Assembly: GCF_001885765.1 (NCBI RefSeq)
Contig: NZ_JXKD01000002.1
Coordinates: forward strand, 186,001 to 250,000
Direction: 5' to 3'
Source: Enterococcus aquimarinus
Lineage (GTDB): Bacteria > Bacillota > Bacilli > Lactobacillales > Enterococcaceae
Length of the DNA: 64,000 nucleotides
The translations under genes and the position numbers were made by a program. Under the pieces are notes generated by a model. It saw only the letters and a list, made by a program, of their open reading frames with translations, was not told where the DNA came from and made no database searches. How positions within the stretch are numbered: the first letter of the stretch is position 1; the number at the start of each line of letters is the position of its first letter. Below, one piece after another: positions 36,676-45,214 of the stretch.

Positions 36676-36880
36676 ATCGACTTTTTTAGACGAATCTATT
36701 TCGCGTAAGTTTATAGTCCCTTTTTTATTATGGACAAAACCTATCTAAAGAGTTGTAAATTTCGATTCGATACTTTCTAGTGTTGGTAGAAATTTACCCG
36801 CATTATTTGTGTGTATTGAAAAAACATCTTGAATCCCCTAGAATTAAGTCGTCTAAAACAAATCCAAGGGGGAACTCAAG

Positions 36881-37297
36881 ATGCTCGAACTTCATTTTAT
36901 CAGAACCATGCTAGATATTCTAGACTTTACTATCATTTTTCAAGGCGAAAAAGAAAAAAATCTTTATACCAAGGAATTTATTAAAGAAGAAACGTGTCAT
37001 GTTTTCCATACCACGCTTTCTTACACGCCTGATTGTTGTATCAAATATAGTATGGAAAACAATCAATGCGTTAGTAAAGGAAATCCTCCTTACCTTCCAA
37101 CTTCCTTACTTAAATGGCCCTGTTGAGGCACGACAAACTACCATATTAAAGTATTAAAACGAACGACTTATGGCTTTAGAAACTTCATTCACTTCAAAAT
37201 CAGAATTTTTATCAATCGTGGTAAATACTTCGAAAAGAAAAAGAAATCAAACATACAAAAAATGAACAATAAAAAGACACATAAAAAAAGAGGCTGA
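36881..37297 (+). pseudogene. decayed ISL3-family transposase
   Basis: Relic of an insertion-sequence transposase. The N-terminal 81 codons (from ATG 36881, with AAGGGGGAA upstream) carry HTTLSYTPDCC, resembling the zinc-ribbon start of ISL3 transposases. A large internal deletion then joins to the family's C-terminal signature: NGPVEA in one frame, and NYHIKVLKRTTYGFRNFIHF in another after TGA 37124. Intact members have about 400 residues; here under 140 codons remain in mixed frames. Inactive. The terminal repeats of the original element could not be located. Confidence 0.72.
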
Positions 37298-37422
37298 CTC
37301 ATAAGTCCAAAAATAAAGAAAAGCGCATCAAATCCATTCTCAAGAATGTTGATTTGATGCGTTTCCTATTTTTATAAACTGTCATTTTCGACTAATAAAA
37401 CTACTTATGAGTCAGTCTCCTC
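37290..37422. repeat. nested-palindrome repeat, MITE-like
   Basis: About 130 bases bounded by inverted repeats CTGACTCATAAGT (37294-37306) and ACTTATGAGTCAG (37403-37415), with near-matching AGAGG/CCTC edges. Inside is a second hairpin, CGCATCAAATC (37324-37334) / GATTTGATGCG (37351-37361), with ATTCT/AGAAT at its tip. No coding capacity. The layout resembles mobile or processed palindromic repeats of Gram-positive cocci; copy number cannot be seen here. Confidence 0.6.
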
Positions 37423-37613
37423 GTGACGCAATTCTAAAAATTCGTTTAAGATGGTACAAACCCTAGTTGTTAAAGAGCCAAAATTTACCGATCCATCAGT
37501 CGCATTTTACACCGTTTTCGGACGGAGTTCCTCAGAAAACAGAGAGAAAACAATCTCTAGTGTTCGTGAGTAGATAATTATTGTCGGATCTCTTACTTTT
37601 TACTTTCTTATCC

Positions 37614-38750
37614 CTACATTTTTTCCAATAATCGCTTGGATTGTGCCATGTGTTCTGTATAAAGTGAATTATTTGGTTGAATGCGATGCGCCTCTTCCAT
37701 GACGGCATACGCTGCTTGATGTTGCGCGATGCTTCGCAAACTATTTGCTTTATGGAACATATAATCAACCCGTTCCGGATTTTTTTCTAATAAACGATCC
37801 ATCACTTGGATAGCCTCTTCGTGTTTCCCTACTTCACGTAAGTAATTCGAATAGTGATATAAGTAGAATGTCGTATCTTTCGACTGGATCCCTTGTTCAA
37901 AATAAGACTGTGCTTTTGCATGGTCGCCTTGTTTTTTGGCGAGGTTCGCTAAGTAATAGGCAAATTCTGCTGACGTCTCGAAGCCTTTTTCGTAATAGTA
38001 TGTCGCACTTTCTTCATCGCCTAGTTGTTCATACGTGCGTCCTAAATAATACGTGGTTTCTAAATTACTTGGTAACTGACTTAATTGCGCAAGGGCCTCG
38101 TTATTTTTCCCTTGTCGTAACGACTGCCGAATCGCCGTGAATTCATCTTCCAACAATGGATGGCGCAAGAGTTGTTCGATGGTCGTATGGTTTAATTGTT
38201 TGGCATATGCAATCGAATCGAGACCATAATCATCGGTTACCTGAGGATTTGCGCTTGCTTGGACGAGTTCCAAGACCATATCACGATACAAAAAGCCTTC
38301 ATTTCCTAAAATAACTGCTTCTAAAAGAGGCGTCCAGCTCAAGCGATTTTTTTCGTCTGCTGGGACACCAGCGGCTAATGCTTTTTGTACGACAGAGATA
38401 AAGCCTTTTTCAGCTGACGGATGCAAAGCGGTCCCACCGAATCGATTGACTTGTTTGAGATCTGGTGAAAATGAAAGAATAAGTTCAAAAACCCCGTCAA
38501 AACCATTGGCTGCAGCGGCAATAAAAGGCGACAATTGTGTTTGATCTCGTTGACTTGGAGAATAGCCTTTCCCTAACAAACACGCTACAACCGCACGCTG
38601 ATTCTTCATAACCGCTACGTGTAACGGGGATTGACCTTGTTCGTTCACAAGGTCTAAATCCCACTCCTTCACGGCAGCAAGTTGTGTTAAAATCGCTTTT
38701 TGTGATTTCTGATTGAGTATGTCAAAAATCGTTTCTGTTTTATGCATCAT
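37614..38750 (-). CDS. ankyrin-repeat/TPR-repeat protein
   Basis: Soluble two-module scaffold protein, 378 residues. The N-terminal half (about 25-200) has ankyrin-type repeats: GQSPLHVAVMKNQRAVVACLL, SPFIAAAANGFDGVFELIL, GGTALHPSAEKGFISVVQKAL, LSWTPLLEAVILGNEG. The C-terminal half (about 215-375) has tetratricopeptide repeats: TYYLGRTYEQLGDEESATYYYEKG and AYYLANLAKKQGDHAKAQSYFEQG. No catalytic domain or signal peptide. Both modules bind proteins, so a scaffolding role is likely; partners are unknown. Start ATG 38750; ATG 38747 is equally possible. Single gene. Confidence 0.82.
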   Translation of the reverse strand: MMHKTETIFDILNQKSQKAILTQLAAVKEWDLDLVNEQGQSPLHVAVMKNQRAVVACLLGKGYSPSQRDQTQLSPFIAAAANGFDGVFELILSFSPDLKQVNRFGGTALHPSAEKGFISVVQKALAAGVPADEKNRLSWTPLLEAVILGNEGFLYRDMVLELVQASANPQVTDDYGLDSIAYAKQLNHTTIEQLLRHPLLEDEFTAIRQSLRQGKNNEALAQLSQLPSNLETTYYLGRTYEQLGDEESATYYYEKGFETSAEFAYYLANLAKKQGDHAKAQSYFEQGIQSKDTTFYLYHYSNYLREVGKHEEAIQVMDRLLEKNPERVDYMFHKANSLRSIAQHQAAYAVMEEAHRIQPNNSLYTEHMAQSKRLLEKM

Positions 38751-39143
38751 GTCACACCTTACTTATATTTTTTACTAAAAGCGATAATTTCCGTTGTAAA
38801 TACCTTATGTGATGGATAAGGTATTCTCGCGCTGATTACACCAATACCTGCATATCTCCGATTGTTAATCATCAAGAAAATTGTTTCTTTAGCACAAGAT
38901 TAGTGGTATGCTCAAAGACGCGACAAAACACTCCTATATAGATTTTATTTAAAAATCTTAATACGATTGTTGGACGAAAAAAACTATAGGGTCATTGCTT
39001 GTCATGATTGTTACTCTTTTTTTTAACTCTCAACTACTCTCTTAGTATACGTTTTTTGCAACCCTATTACTATGGATGATATACTTAAAAAGCGATTCAT
39101 ATTTTGGGACACTTTAACCAATAACTAATCATGGAGGTTTATC
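38751..39143. other. divergent intergenic region, about 390 bases
   Basis: Separates the minus-strand ankyrin-TPR gene from the plus-strand PucR gene. No further ORF with a ribosome site was seen. Promoters for both genes must lie here, but no clear -35/-10 pair or operator stood out. Confidence 0.4.
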
Positions 39144-40799
39144 ATGGACGTGACCACTTTTTTACAATTACCTTTTACGAAAGAATTTAAATTACTCGCG
39201 GGTGAAAACGGGCTGATCAATCAAATTACAGGGATAAATATTTTAGACAATCCCAATGCGACTGATTGGTTGACTCCTGGAGAATTAATTTTGACTTCCG
39301 GCTATTTTTTTAAAGAAACACCCAGTGCGATGGCGAATTTTTTAGCCCACTTTGACCGCTTAAATATCGCAGCCATTTGTATTAAACCACAAATTTATTT
39401 AACCCCCTTACCCAGTGCATTGCTCGAGGAATGTAATCAACGCGGGATTCCTCTAATTGAAATTCCATACGGGGTGGCTTTTTCCAAAATTTTGAATACG
39501 GTGATGAATTTACTTTCAAATGAAGTCAATGAGGCCAATCAAATGGCCTTAGACTTAAACTCTGAATTACTTGAATATGGGTTACAAGGAAAAGGAATCG
39601 AGGAATTAAAGGGAAAATTAGAACGTTTGTTAGGGAATCCGATTTTAATTACGAATGGCGATTGGAGCGTGTTAACCAAAACGATTGATGCAGTATTCAC
39701 GCCCTACTTAAAGCAGCAACAGCATCACCAAATATTTGATAAAGAATCATTTAAGCATTTACCGGAAAACTTCCATCATTCTAAGCACCCTTCCAATTTT
39801 TTACTAAATGACCAAACAAGTGGCACGATTCTCCCCGTTTTTTTTAATGACATTACGTATGGGTATATGATTGTCTTTCAAAAAAACAAAGCTTTAACAC
39901 GCCAAGACTATCTCGCACTTGAACAGACATCGATTACGATTGCCTTAGAAATCGTTCATCAAAATGAAAAAGAACGGATCCAAAATAAAGTCTTACGTGA
40001 TTTTTATCGAGAACTTCTTTTTGGTACTCATTCGATTGAAGAGCTCAATACCTTTAATATTGAATTTGATTATGATATTCCTTATACTGTTTTTATCATT
40101 GATTTTCAGATTGCCAACCATAAAGAGCAAAGTCTTGTGCAACAAAAATACGAAGAAGAACGGATGATTCGAAAAACTTTTGCGGCAGCTACGTTCTTTC
40201 AACATCCCCTGTTTCCAGTGATTCATCTATTTAAACAAGGTCAAGCCATTATTGGTCTCGTCGGCCGAAAACAAGCGAATCGACCAAATGAACATCTATT
40301 AGAAGTAGAATTTTTTGAAGCCTTTCACCAATACTTACTCGCAGATTTACCGAAAGACTCATTTATGAATTTCTATATCGGAACCAAACAAGCAATCGAG
40401 AATATTAAAGAAAGTTATCGAGAAGCGAAACAAATTTTAGCCTATCAAGAAACACAGAAAAGTCAGATTTATTTTGCGAGAGATTTTTATTTCGAATTGT
40501 TTTTACGTCAAAATATCCAACCGGAAGCAGCAGAGGTTTTTATCGAGCATTATTTATCACCGCTTTTAACTTGGGAATCGGGAAGTCATGCGTACTTGCT
40601 TGAAACCCTAACCGTCTATTTAAACCACCAACTTAATTTAGCCACGGCCTCGAGAGATTTGTTTATCCACCGAAATACGTTGCGCTATCGGATTGAAAAA
40701 ATAGAAGGTCTCCTTGGTTATCCCCTTGACAATCCACGCGTCATTTTAAGTTTACAACTGGCGATAAAACTATTAGAAGAATATCAAAAAGAACGGTAG
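39144..40799 (+). CDS. PucR-family transcriptional regulator
   Basis: Regulator of the PucR/CdaR class, 551 residues. The N-terminal PucR domain (about 1-125) has WLTPGELILTSGYFF and IAAICIKPQIYLTPLPSALLEECNQRGIPLIEIP. A GGDEF-like/linker middle follows, then a C-terminal HTH_30 domain (about 485-548) with FIHRNTLRYRIEKIEGLLGYPLDNPRVILSL. Members activate purine, amino-acid or sugar-acid genes in response to a metabolite. ATG 39144 follows ATGGAGG. The next + gene is a DUF1275 membrane protein, but a terminator intervenes. Confidence 0.9.
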   Translation: MDVTTFLQLPFTKEFKLLAGENGLINQITGINILDNPNATDWLTPGELILTSGYFFKETPSAMANFLAHFDRLNIAAICIKPQIYLTPLPSALLEECNQRGIPLIEIPYGVAFSKILNTVMNLLSNEVNEANQMALDLNSELLEYGLQGKGIEELKGKLERLLGNPILITNGDWSVLTKTIDAVFTPYLKQQQHHQIFDKESFKHLPENFHHSKHPSNFLLNDQTSGTILPVFFNDITYGYMIVFQKNKALTRQDYLALEQTSITIALEIVHQNEKERIQNKVLRDFYRELLFGTHSIEELNTFNIEFDYDIPYTVFIIDFQIANHKEQSLVQQKYEEERMIRKTFAAATFFQHPLFPVIHLFKQGQAIIGLVGRKQANRPNEHLLEVEFFEAFHQYLLADLPKDSFMNFYIGTKQAIENIKESYREAKQILAYQETQKSQIYFARDFYFELFLRQNIQPEAAEVFIEHYLSPLLTWESGSHAYLLETLTVYLNHQLNLATASRDLFIHRNTLRYRIEKIEGLLGYPLDNPRVILSLQLAIKLLEEYQKER

Positions 40800-40821
40800 T
40801 GTGACGATACTACCGTTCTTT
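40788..40821 (+). terminator. terminator overlapping the PucR stop
   Basis: Arms AAAGAACGGTAGT (40788-40800) and ACTACCGTTCTTT (40809-40821). The left arm contains the last codons and TAG. It shows that the next gene must start further downstream. Confidence 0.8.
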
Positions 40822-40989
40822 ATTCTAAACGAGGGCTCCGTGCGTCAAATAACACGTAAAAATCTCTTATACAAGCTATTAGCAACTAAAATATTCATGA
40901 AACGCTATGATTTTCACGTGAAACAATTTATGATAGAAGAAGCTATTGAATTTCTCGGATTAAAGGAGCGTTTTACCATCGAAAATCGA

Positions 40990-41646
40990 ATGAATCGTCA
41001 TCATAAAATTATTTTAGCCTTATTTCTCAGCGCCTTATCAGGGTTTATCGATATTTTAGGATTATTTGGTATCGGTAAAATGTTCCTCTCATTTATGAGC
41101 GGCAACTCCACTCGCTTGGCTTTTTATTTAGCAGAAGGCGAGTTTATTCAAGCACTTCCTTATATCTTTTTAATCGCCAGTTTCGTATTTGGGGCTTTTT
41201 TAGGCGATGTGGTCAAAAGTCGTTTTCCAGGAGAAGTCCTGTTAGCCATATTAACAACTGAAACGTTCTTGATTTTTATTAGTTTTATGATGATTTTTCT
41301 GGATATCAAAGATGAATGGTCTTATCTACCGTTAACAATCGCCATGGGACTGCAAAATACGATGCATATTCGAGTCGACGATAAAATCATTGGTCGGACT
41401 TTTTTTTCAGGCGTCTTACATTCGCTCGGGACGGATATTTCTCAAGCCATGCAAAAAAACAAACCATGGAGTGCTCCGCTCCTTGATTTAGTGATTTGGG
41501 TCGTCGCCGTCTCTGGTGCGTTTTTAGCCGGAATCCTACAACCGAACATTCCAACACAAACTCTCCTTGGCTTAGTCTTAATCATTTTACTTTTGGTGAT
41601 TGTTATTATTATAATGTTAAACAAGAAGCAGCCAGACTTTCGATAA
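40990..41646 (+). CDS. DUF1275 (YoaK-like) membrane protein
   Basis: Six-helix membrane protein of the DUF1275 family, 218 residues from ATG 40990, the normal size. Characteristic blocks are LFLSALSGFIDILGLFGIGKMFLSFMSGNSTRLA (helix 1 and the MSGN turn), GAFLGDVV and IAMGLQNTMHIR. Function unknown. The frame stays open back to 40801, but that part lies in the PucR terminator. ATG 40897 is another option, and none of the starts has a good ribosome site. Transcribed with or near the carbonic anhydrase gene. Confidence 0.75.
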   Translation: MNRHHKIILALFLSALSGFIDILGLFGIGKMFLSFMSGNSTRLAFYLAEGEFIQALPYIFLIASFVFGAFLGDVVKSRFPGEVLLAILTTETFLIFISFMMIFLDIKDEWSYLPLTIAMGLQNTMHIRVDDKIIGRTFFSGVLHSLGTDISQAMQKNKPWSAPLLDLVIWVVAVSGAFLAGILQPNIPTQTLLGLVLIILLLVIVIIIMLNKKQPDFR

Positions 41647-41703
41647 AGAGAGACTCTTTAATTAAAAGTTACTTCTAAATATTGCAGACGAGGAGAAATG
41701 AAT

Positions 41704-42255
41704 ATGACACATGTTTTTGACGAAATCCTAAAGCACAATGAGGCCTTCGTGGCAAATAAAGAATATATCCCTTACCAAACGGATAGTAATCCTAATAAAA
41801 AATTAGCGATTTTAACTTGTATGGATAGTCGCTTGACAGAACTACTACCCGCCGCGCTCGGCATTAAAAATGGTGATGCGAAAATCATCAAAAATGCCGG
41901 TGGGATGATCACCAGTCCCGTGGGTTCTACGATTCGTAGTCTCGTCGTTTCGATCTATGCTTTTGATATTAAGCAAGTGATGATTATCGGTCACGATCAC
42001 TGTGGGATGAGTAATGTCGATAACTCTCCTTTAATTGAAACGATGAAAGAACGCGGCATTACCAAAGAAGCTTTTGAAACCTTTGACAGCGATGATTTTG
42101 ACACGGCTCGTTGGTTAGAAGGTTTTGCCAATGTCGAAGAATCAGTGGCTAAAACGGTGGCGTCCGTCGTCAACCATCCACTAATTGCTAAAGATGTGGA
42201 AGTCCGTGGCTTTGTCATTAATCCAAGTACCGGTGAATTACGCCCTGTCTGCTAA
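41704..42255 (+). CDS. beta-class carbonic anhydrase
   Basis: Zinc enzyme hydrating CO2 to bicarbonate, 183 residues. Zinc ligands are in LTCMDSRL (Cys, with the Asp-Arg dyad) and GHDHCGM (His and Cys). Short form typical of Gram-positive bacteria. I chose ATG 41704 (MTHVFDEIL) because GAGGAG is 9 bases upstream; ATG 41698 is too close. It starts 57 bases after the DUF1275 gene in the same direction and ends at a strong terminator. Confidence 0.93.
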   Translation: MTHVFDEILKHNEAFVANKEYIPYQTDSNPNKKLAILTCMDSRLTELLPAALGIKNGDAKIIKNAGGMITSPVGSTIRSLVVSIYAFDIKQVMIIGHDHCGMSNVDNSPLIETMKERGITKEAFETFDSDDFDTARWLEGFANVEESVAKTVASVVNHPLIAKDVEVRGFVINPSTGELRPVC

Positions 42256-42268
42256 AATGAGACAGCCT

Positions 42269-42307
42269 AAAAAAAGTGGATCCCCCAAATTGGAGATCCA
42301 CTTTTTT
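42269..42307. terminator. bidirectional terminator
   Basis: Arms AAAAAAGTGGATC and GATCCACTTTTTT around an 11-base loop. It separates the carbonic anhydrase gene from the convergent galactosidase operon. Confidence 0.85.
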
Positions 42308-44345
42308 AGTTTTCTTCTAAGAGTAAGACTTCATACGGTGCTAACGTCAATGTCGTTGGATGAGCCGTACGTGTTATTAAATCTACACCTGCTGTTGCGA
42401 CTTGAATTTCTTTCGTTTCTTCTGAGAAATTCATGACGAAACGATAAGATTGATCCTCAAAATCACGCGACTGAACGGATACATCTGGATCCCCTTTGAT
42501 GACCCACGCATTTTCTAAGTCTTTGGCTTTTGCTAGTTCGCCATAAAAACGCTCTAGGAAGTCCAGATTCGTCCGTGCGCCAATAAAGTACGCTGCCCCT
42601 TGTCCGTATTGATTACGCGTAATCGCCGGTTTCCCTGCATAAAAATCTTCGGTATAGGTTCCGAGGACATCCGCCCCTTCAAGTTCAAAAAGGCTACAAT
42701 AGTCTTTTGCTTCAAAAGACTGATCAGCATAGTGGACCGCATTGCGATCTTTCGGATAAAGCGTATCGGTTTCTGTTACCTTAATCCCAAACAGCTCGCG
42801 TAACGGTTGCGGCCAACCACCTAAATAAGTCAGATCATTTTCGTTGACGTAACCTGTGATATAAGTTGAAACAAAAGTTCCCCCTTGTTGGACATACGTA
42901 CTTAAGCGTTTCATCACGTCTTCTGTCATTAAATACATCATGGGTCCAATGATTAACTCATACTTCGAAAAATCAGCCTCTGACGTAATCACTTCTACCG
43001 CAATATCATGATTCCAGAAATAGCGATAATGTTCTTGTAACGTTTGCGGATAACGTTTGGATGCATTCGAAAAGCCCTGTGCATCATTGAGCGCCCAATT
43101 GTTTTCCCAATCATAAATAATCGCGACTTTGGCTTTTTTATAACTACCTTTTACTGCTTTGATCTTTTCGAGTGCCTCACCCACCCGCGTAACTTCTTTA
43201 AATACACGGTTGTCTTCACTATTATCATGATCGACGACGGCCCCATGGAACTTCTCAGAAGAACCACGTGATTTACGCCACTGGAAATATAAATTACTAT
43301 CTGAACCATGCGCGATAAATTGCATGGAAGATAATAAATGCATGCCGGGTCGTTTCACTTTATTGACTTCATGCCAATTGACCCCACTTGGCGTTGATTC
43401 CATAATTAAGAATGGTTGTTGTTTGATACTGCGATATTGATCATTAATGAATCCCACTTTACTCGCTAAATCCGCCGTTGTTTCCCAATCGTTATGCCAC
43501 GCAGGATAACAGTCCCAACTAATCACATCGACGTGTTTGGCAAATTTTCCGTAGTCTAAACTTTGAAAGGGAATTAGATCATGCGTATCTGCCATAAAAT
43601 TGGTGGTAATTGGAATTTCCGGTGTCAATTGGCGAATGTCTTTAATTTCATGCTCATAAAAATCAATGGTTTGATCGGTCACAAAACGACGCCAATCTAA
43701 ATTATGTCCATGAACCATCGTTTCCCCAATACTAGAAGGCGATTCAATCTCTGACCAATCAGAGTAGGCATGACTCCAAAATGGTCCCCACCAAGCATCA
43801 TTTAAGTCTTTCAAGGTTGGGTATTTCTTTTGTAACCATTGACGGAAGTTTTCTTGACAATATTCGCAGTGACACTCACCTGAATACTCATTCGAAATAT
43901 GCCACATATATAATGCCGGATGATTGCCATAACGTTCCACTAGTTTTCGATTCATGATGCCGATTTTTTCACGGAAAACAGGCGAAGAAAAACAATGATT
44001 GTGACGGCCGCCTTGCAACATTTTTTCCCGTCGTTCATTCGTCCGTAAGACTTCTGGATATTTTTTAGACAACCAGGCAGGACGGGCTCCACTTGGCGTC
44101 GCTAAAATCACATTGCCACCCATTTCATAGATGTCATCCATGATTTTATCCAACCATTCAAAGTGATAGTCGCCTTCTGTTGGTTCTAATTGACTCCAAG
44201 CAAACATTCCAATCGAAAAGGTATTGGATTTAGACTTTTGCATCAACTCAAGATCTTTTGCTAAAATTTCAGGATAGTCTAACCATTGATCGGGATTGTA
44301 ATCCCCTCCATGTAATAAACGATTTTCTGAATTGTAACGTGTCAT
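42306..44345 (-). CDS. ganA: GH42 beta-galactosidase
   Basis: Cytoplasmic glycoside hydrolase family 42 enzyme, 679 residues. The TIM barrel starts GGDYNPDQWLDYPEILAKDLELM. The acid/base Glu is in MWHISNEYSGEC (about 155) and the nucleophile Glu in PFLIMESTPSGVNW (about 310). The Cys cluster CHCEYCQ is the zinc-type site of this family. A trimerisation domain with MYLMTEDVMKRL and a C-terminal beta domain follow. It releases galactose from beta-galacto-oligosaccharides. ATG 44345 has AAAGGA 10 bases upstream, 8 bases after ganQ. Last gene of the ganSPQA-type operon. No GH53 galactanase is present. Confidence 0.93.
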   Translation of the reverse strand: MTRYNSENRLLHGGDYNPDQWLDYPEILAKDLELMQKSKSNTFSIGMFAWSQLEPTEGDYHFEWLDKIMDDIYEMGGNVILATPSGARPAWLSKKYPEVLRTNERREKMLQGGRHNHCFSSPVFREKIGIMNRKLVERYGNHPALYMWHISNEYSGECHCEYCQENFRQWLQKKYPTLKDLNDAWWGPFWSHAYSDWSEIESPSSIGETMVHGHNLDWRRFVTDQTIDFYEHEIKDIRQLTPEIPITTNFMADTHDLIPFQSLDYGKFAKHVDVISWDCYPAWHNDWETTADLASKVGFINDQYRSIKQQPFLIMESTPSGVNWHEVNKVKRPGMHLLSSMQFIAHGSDSNLYFQWRKSRGSSEKFHGAVVDHDNSEDNRVFKEVTRVGEALEKIKAVKGSYKKAKVAIIYDWENNWALNDAQGFSNASKRYPQTLQEHYRYFWNHDIAVEVITSEADFSKYELIIGPMMYLMTEDVMKRLSTYVQQGGTFVSTYITGYVNENDLTYLGGWPQPLRELFGIKVTETDTLYPKDRNAVHYADQSFEAKDYCSLFELEGADVLGTYTEDFYAGKPAITRNQYGQGAAYFIGARTNLDFLERFYGELAKAKDLENAWVIKGDPDVSVQSRDFEDQSYRFVMNFSEETKEIQVATAGVDLITRTAHPTTLTLAPYEVLLLEEN

Positions 44346-44352
44346 TTTTATC

Positions 44353-45213
44353 TTATCCTTTCGTTCCACCCGCCGTTAAACCGGACACAAAATGTTTTTG
44401 TAACGCTAAGAAAACAAGCGCTATCGGAATACTGATTAAAATCGCACCCGCCGCAAAAGTTGTATAACTTGCGCCCATTTTGTCAGTGACTAATTTGTAT
44501 AAGCCGATAGGTAACGTGTAATACTCTGGATTCCGTAGTAAAACGGAAGATAGCGCAAAGTCACCTAGTGGTCCAGTAAAGCCATTCATCGCAACGACCG
44601 CTAACATCGGTCTAGAGAGTGGTAATATAATTTGTAAGAAAATACGTGTGTTGCTGGCCCCATCAATTTTCGCACTTTCATCTAAGTCGAGTGGAATGGA
44701 ATCGAAGTACCCTTTCAGTAAGTAGGTATTCATCGGGATTTGACCGCCCACGTAAATTAAAATTAAGAGTGCGTGACTGTTAATTAAACCTAACATTTGT
44801 GCGAGCACAAAAATCGCAATCAACGCTGAAAATTGTGGAATCATTTGCAACAGTAAGAATAAAACTAAGCCATTTTTTCTCCCTTTAAAACGAAAGCGTG
44901 AGAAGGAATAGGCCGTCATTGAAACAAAAACTAACGATAGTACCATGGTAAAGAAACTAATTTTGAGGGAATTCCAATACCACTGGCCGTAAAATAAACT
45001 GCCTTCATTGGCAAATAATCGGCGATAATGCGATAATGTTGGATTCGCCGGAATTAAACTCGTACTCACTAAACTATTACCGGGATTAAAACTAGCCCCA
45101 ATCGTCCATAGTAACGGATAGACGATGACGATCACCATCAAGATGAGTAATAAGTAAGAGAACGTCATTTTCATCCGTGTTTGCGACTTCATACTTTTCA
45201 TTTTCGTCTGCAT
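44353..45213 (-). CDS. ganQ: sugar ABC transporter permease, MalG/GanQ type
   Basis: Inner permease of an oligosaccharide importer, 286 residues, six helices. The binding-protein-dependent EAA loop reads SIPLDLDESAKIDGASNTRIFLQIILPLSRP (about 195). I chose ATG 45213 (MQTKMKSMK) with a perfect TAAGGAGG upstream; the longer frame overlaps ganP. One base separates it from the ganP stop. With GanP it forms the channel; the ATPase (MsmX type) is not encoded nearby, as is usual for shared ATPases. Confidence 0.92.
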   Translation of the reverse strand: MQTKMKSMKSQTRMKMTFSYLLLILMVIVIVYPLLWTIGASFNPGNSLVSTSLIPANPTLSHYRRLFANEGSLFYGQWYWNSLKISFFTMVLSLVFVSMTAYSFSRFRFKGRKNGLVLFLLLQMIPQFSALIAIFVLAQMLGLINSHALLILIYVGGQIPMNTYLLKGYFDSIPLDLDESAKIDGASNTRIFLQIILPLSRPMLAVVAMNGFTGPLGDFALSSVLLRNPEYYTLPIGLYKLVTDKMGASYTTFAAGAILISIPIALVFLALQKHFVSGLTAGGTKG

Positions 45214-45214
45214 C

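Noticed and set aside
38751-39143. Search for an RNA gene in the 390-base divergent spacer
   Set aside because: No tRNA-like, riboswitch-like or strongly paired structure was seen.
40801-40989. N-terminal extension of the DUF1275 protein starting at GTG 40801
   Set aside because: Its first codons form the right arm of the PucR terminator and the extension has no family resemblance; the family starts near 40990.
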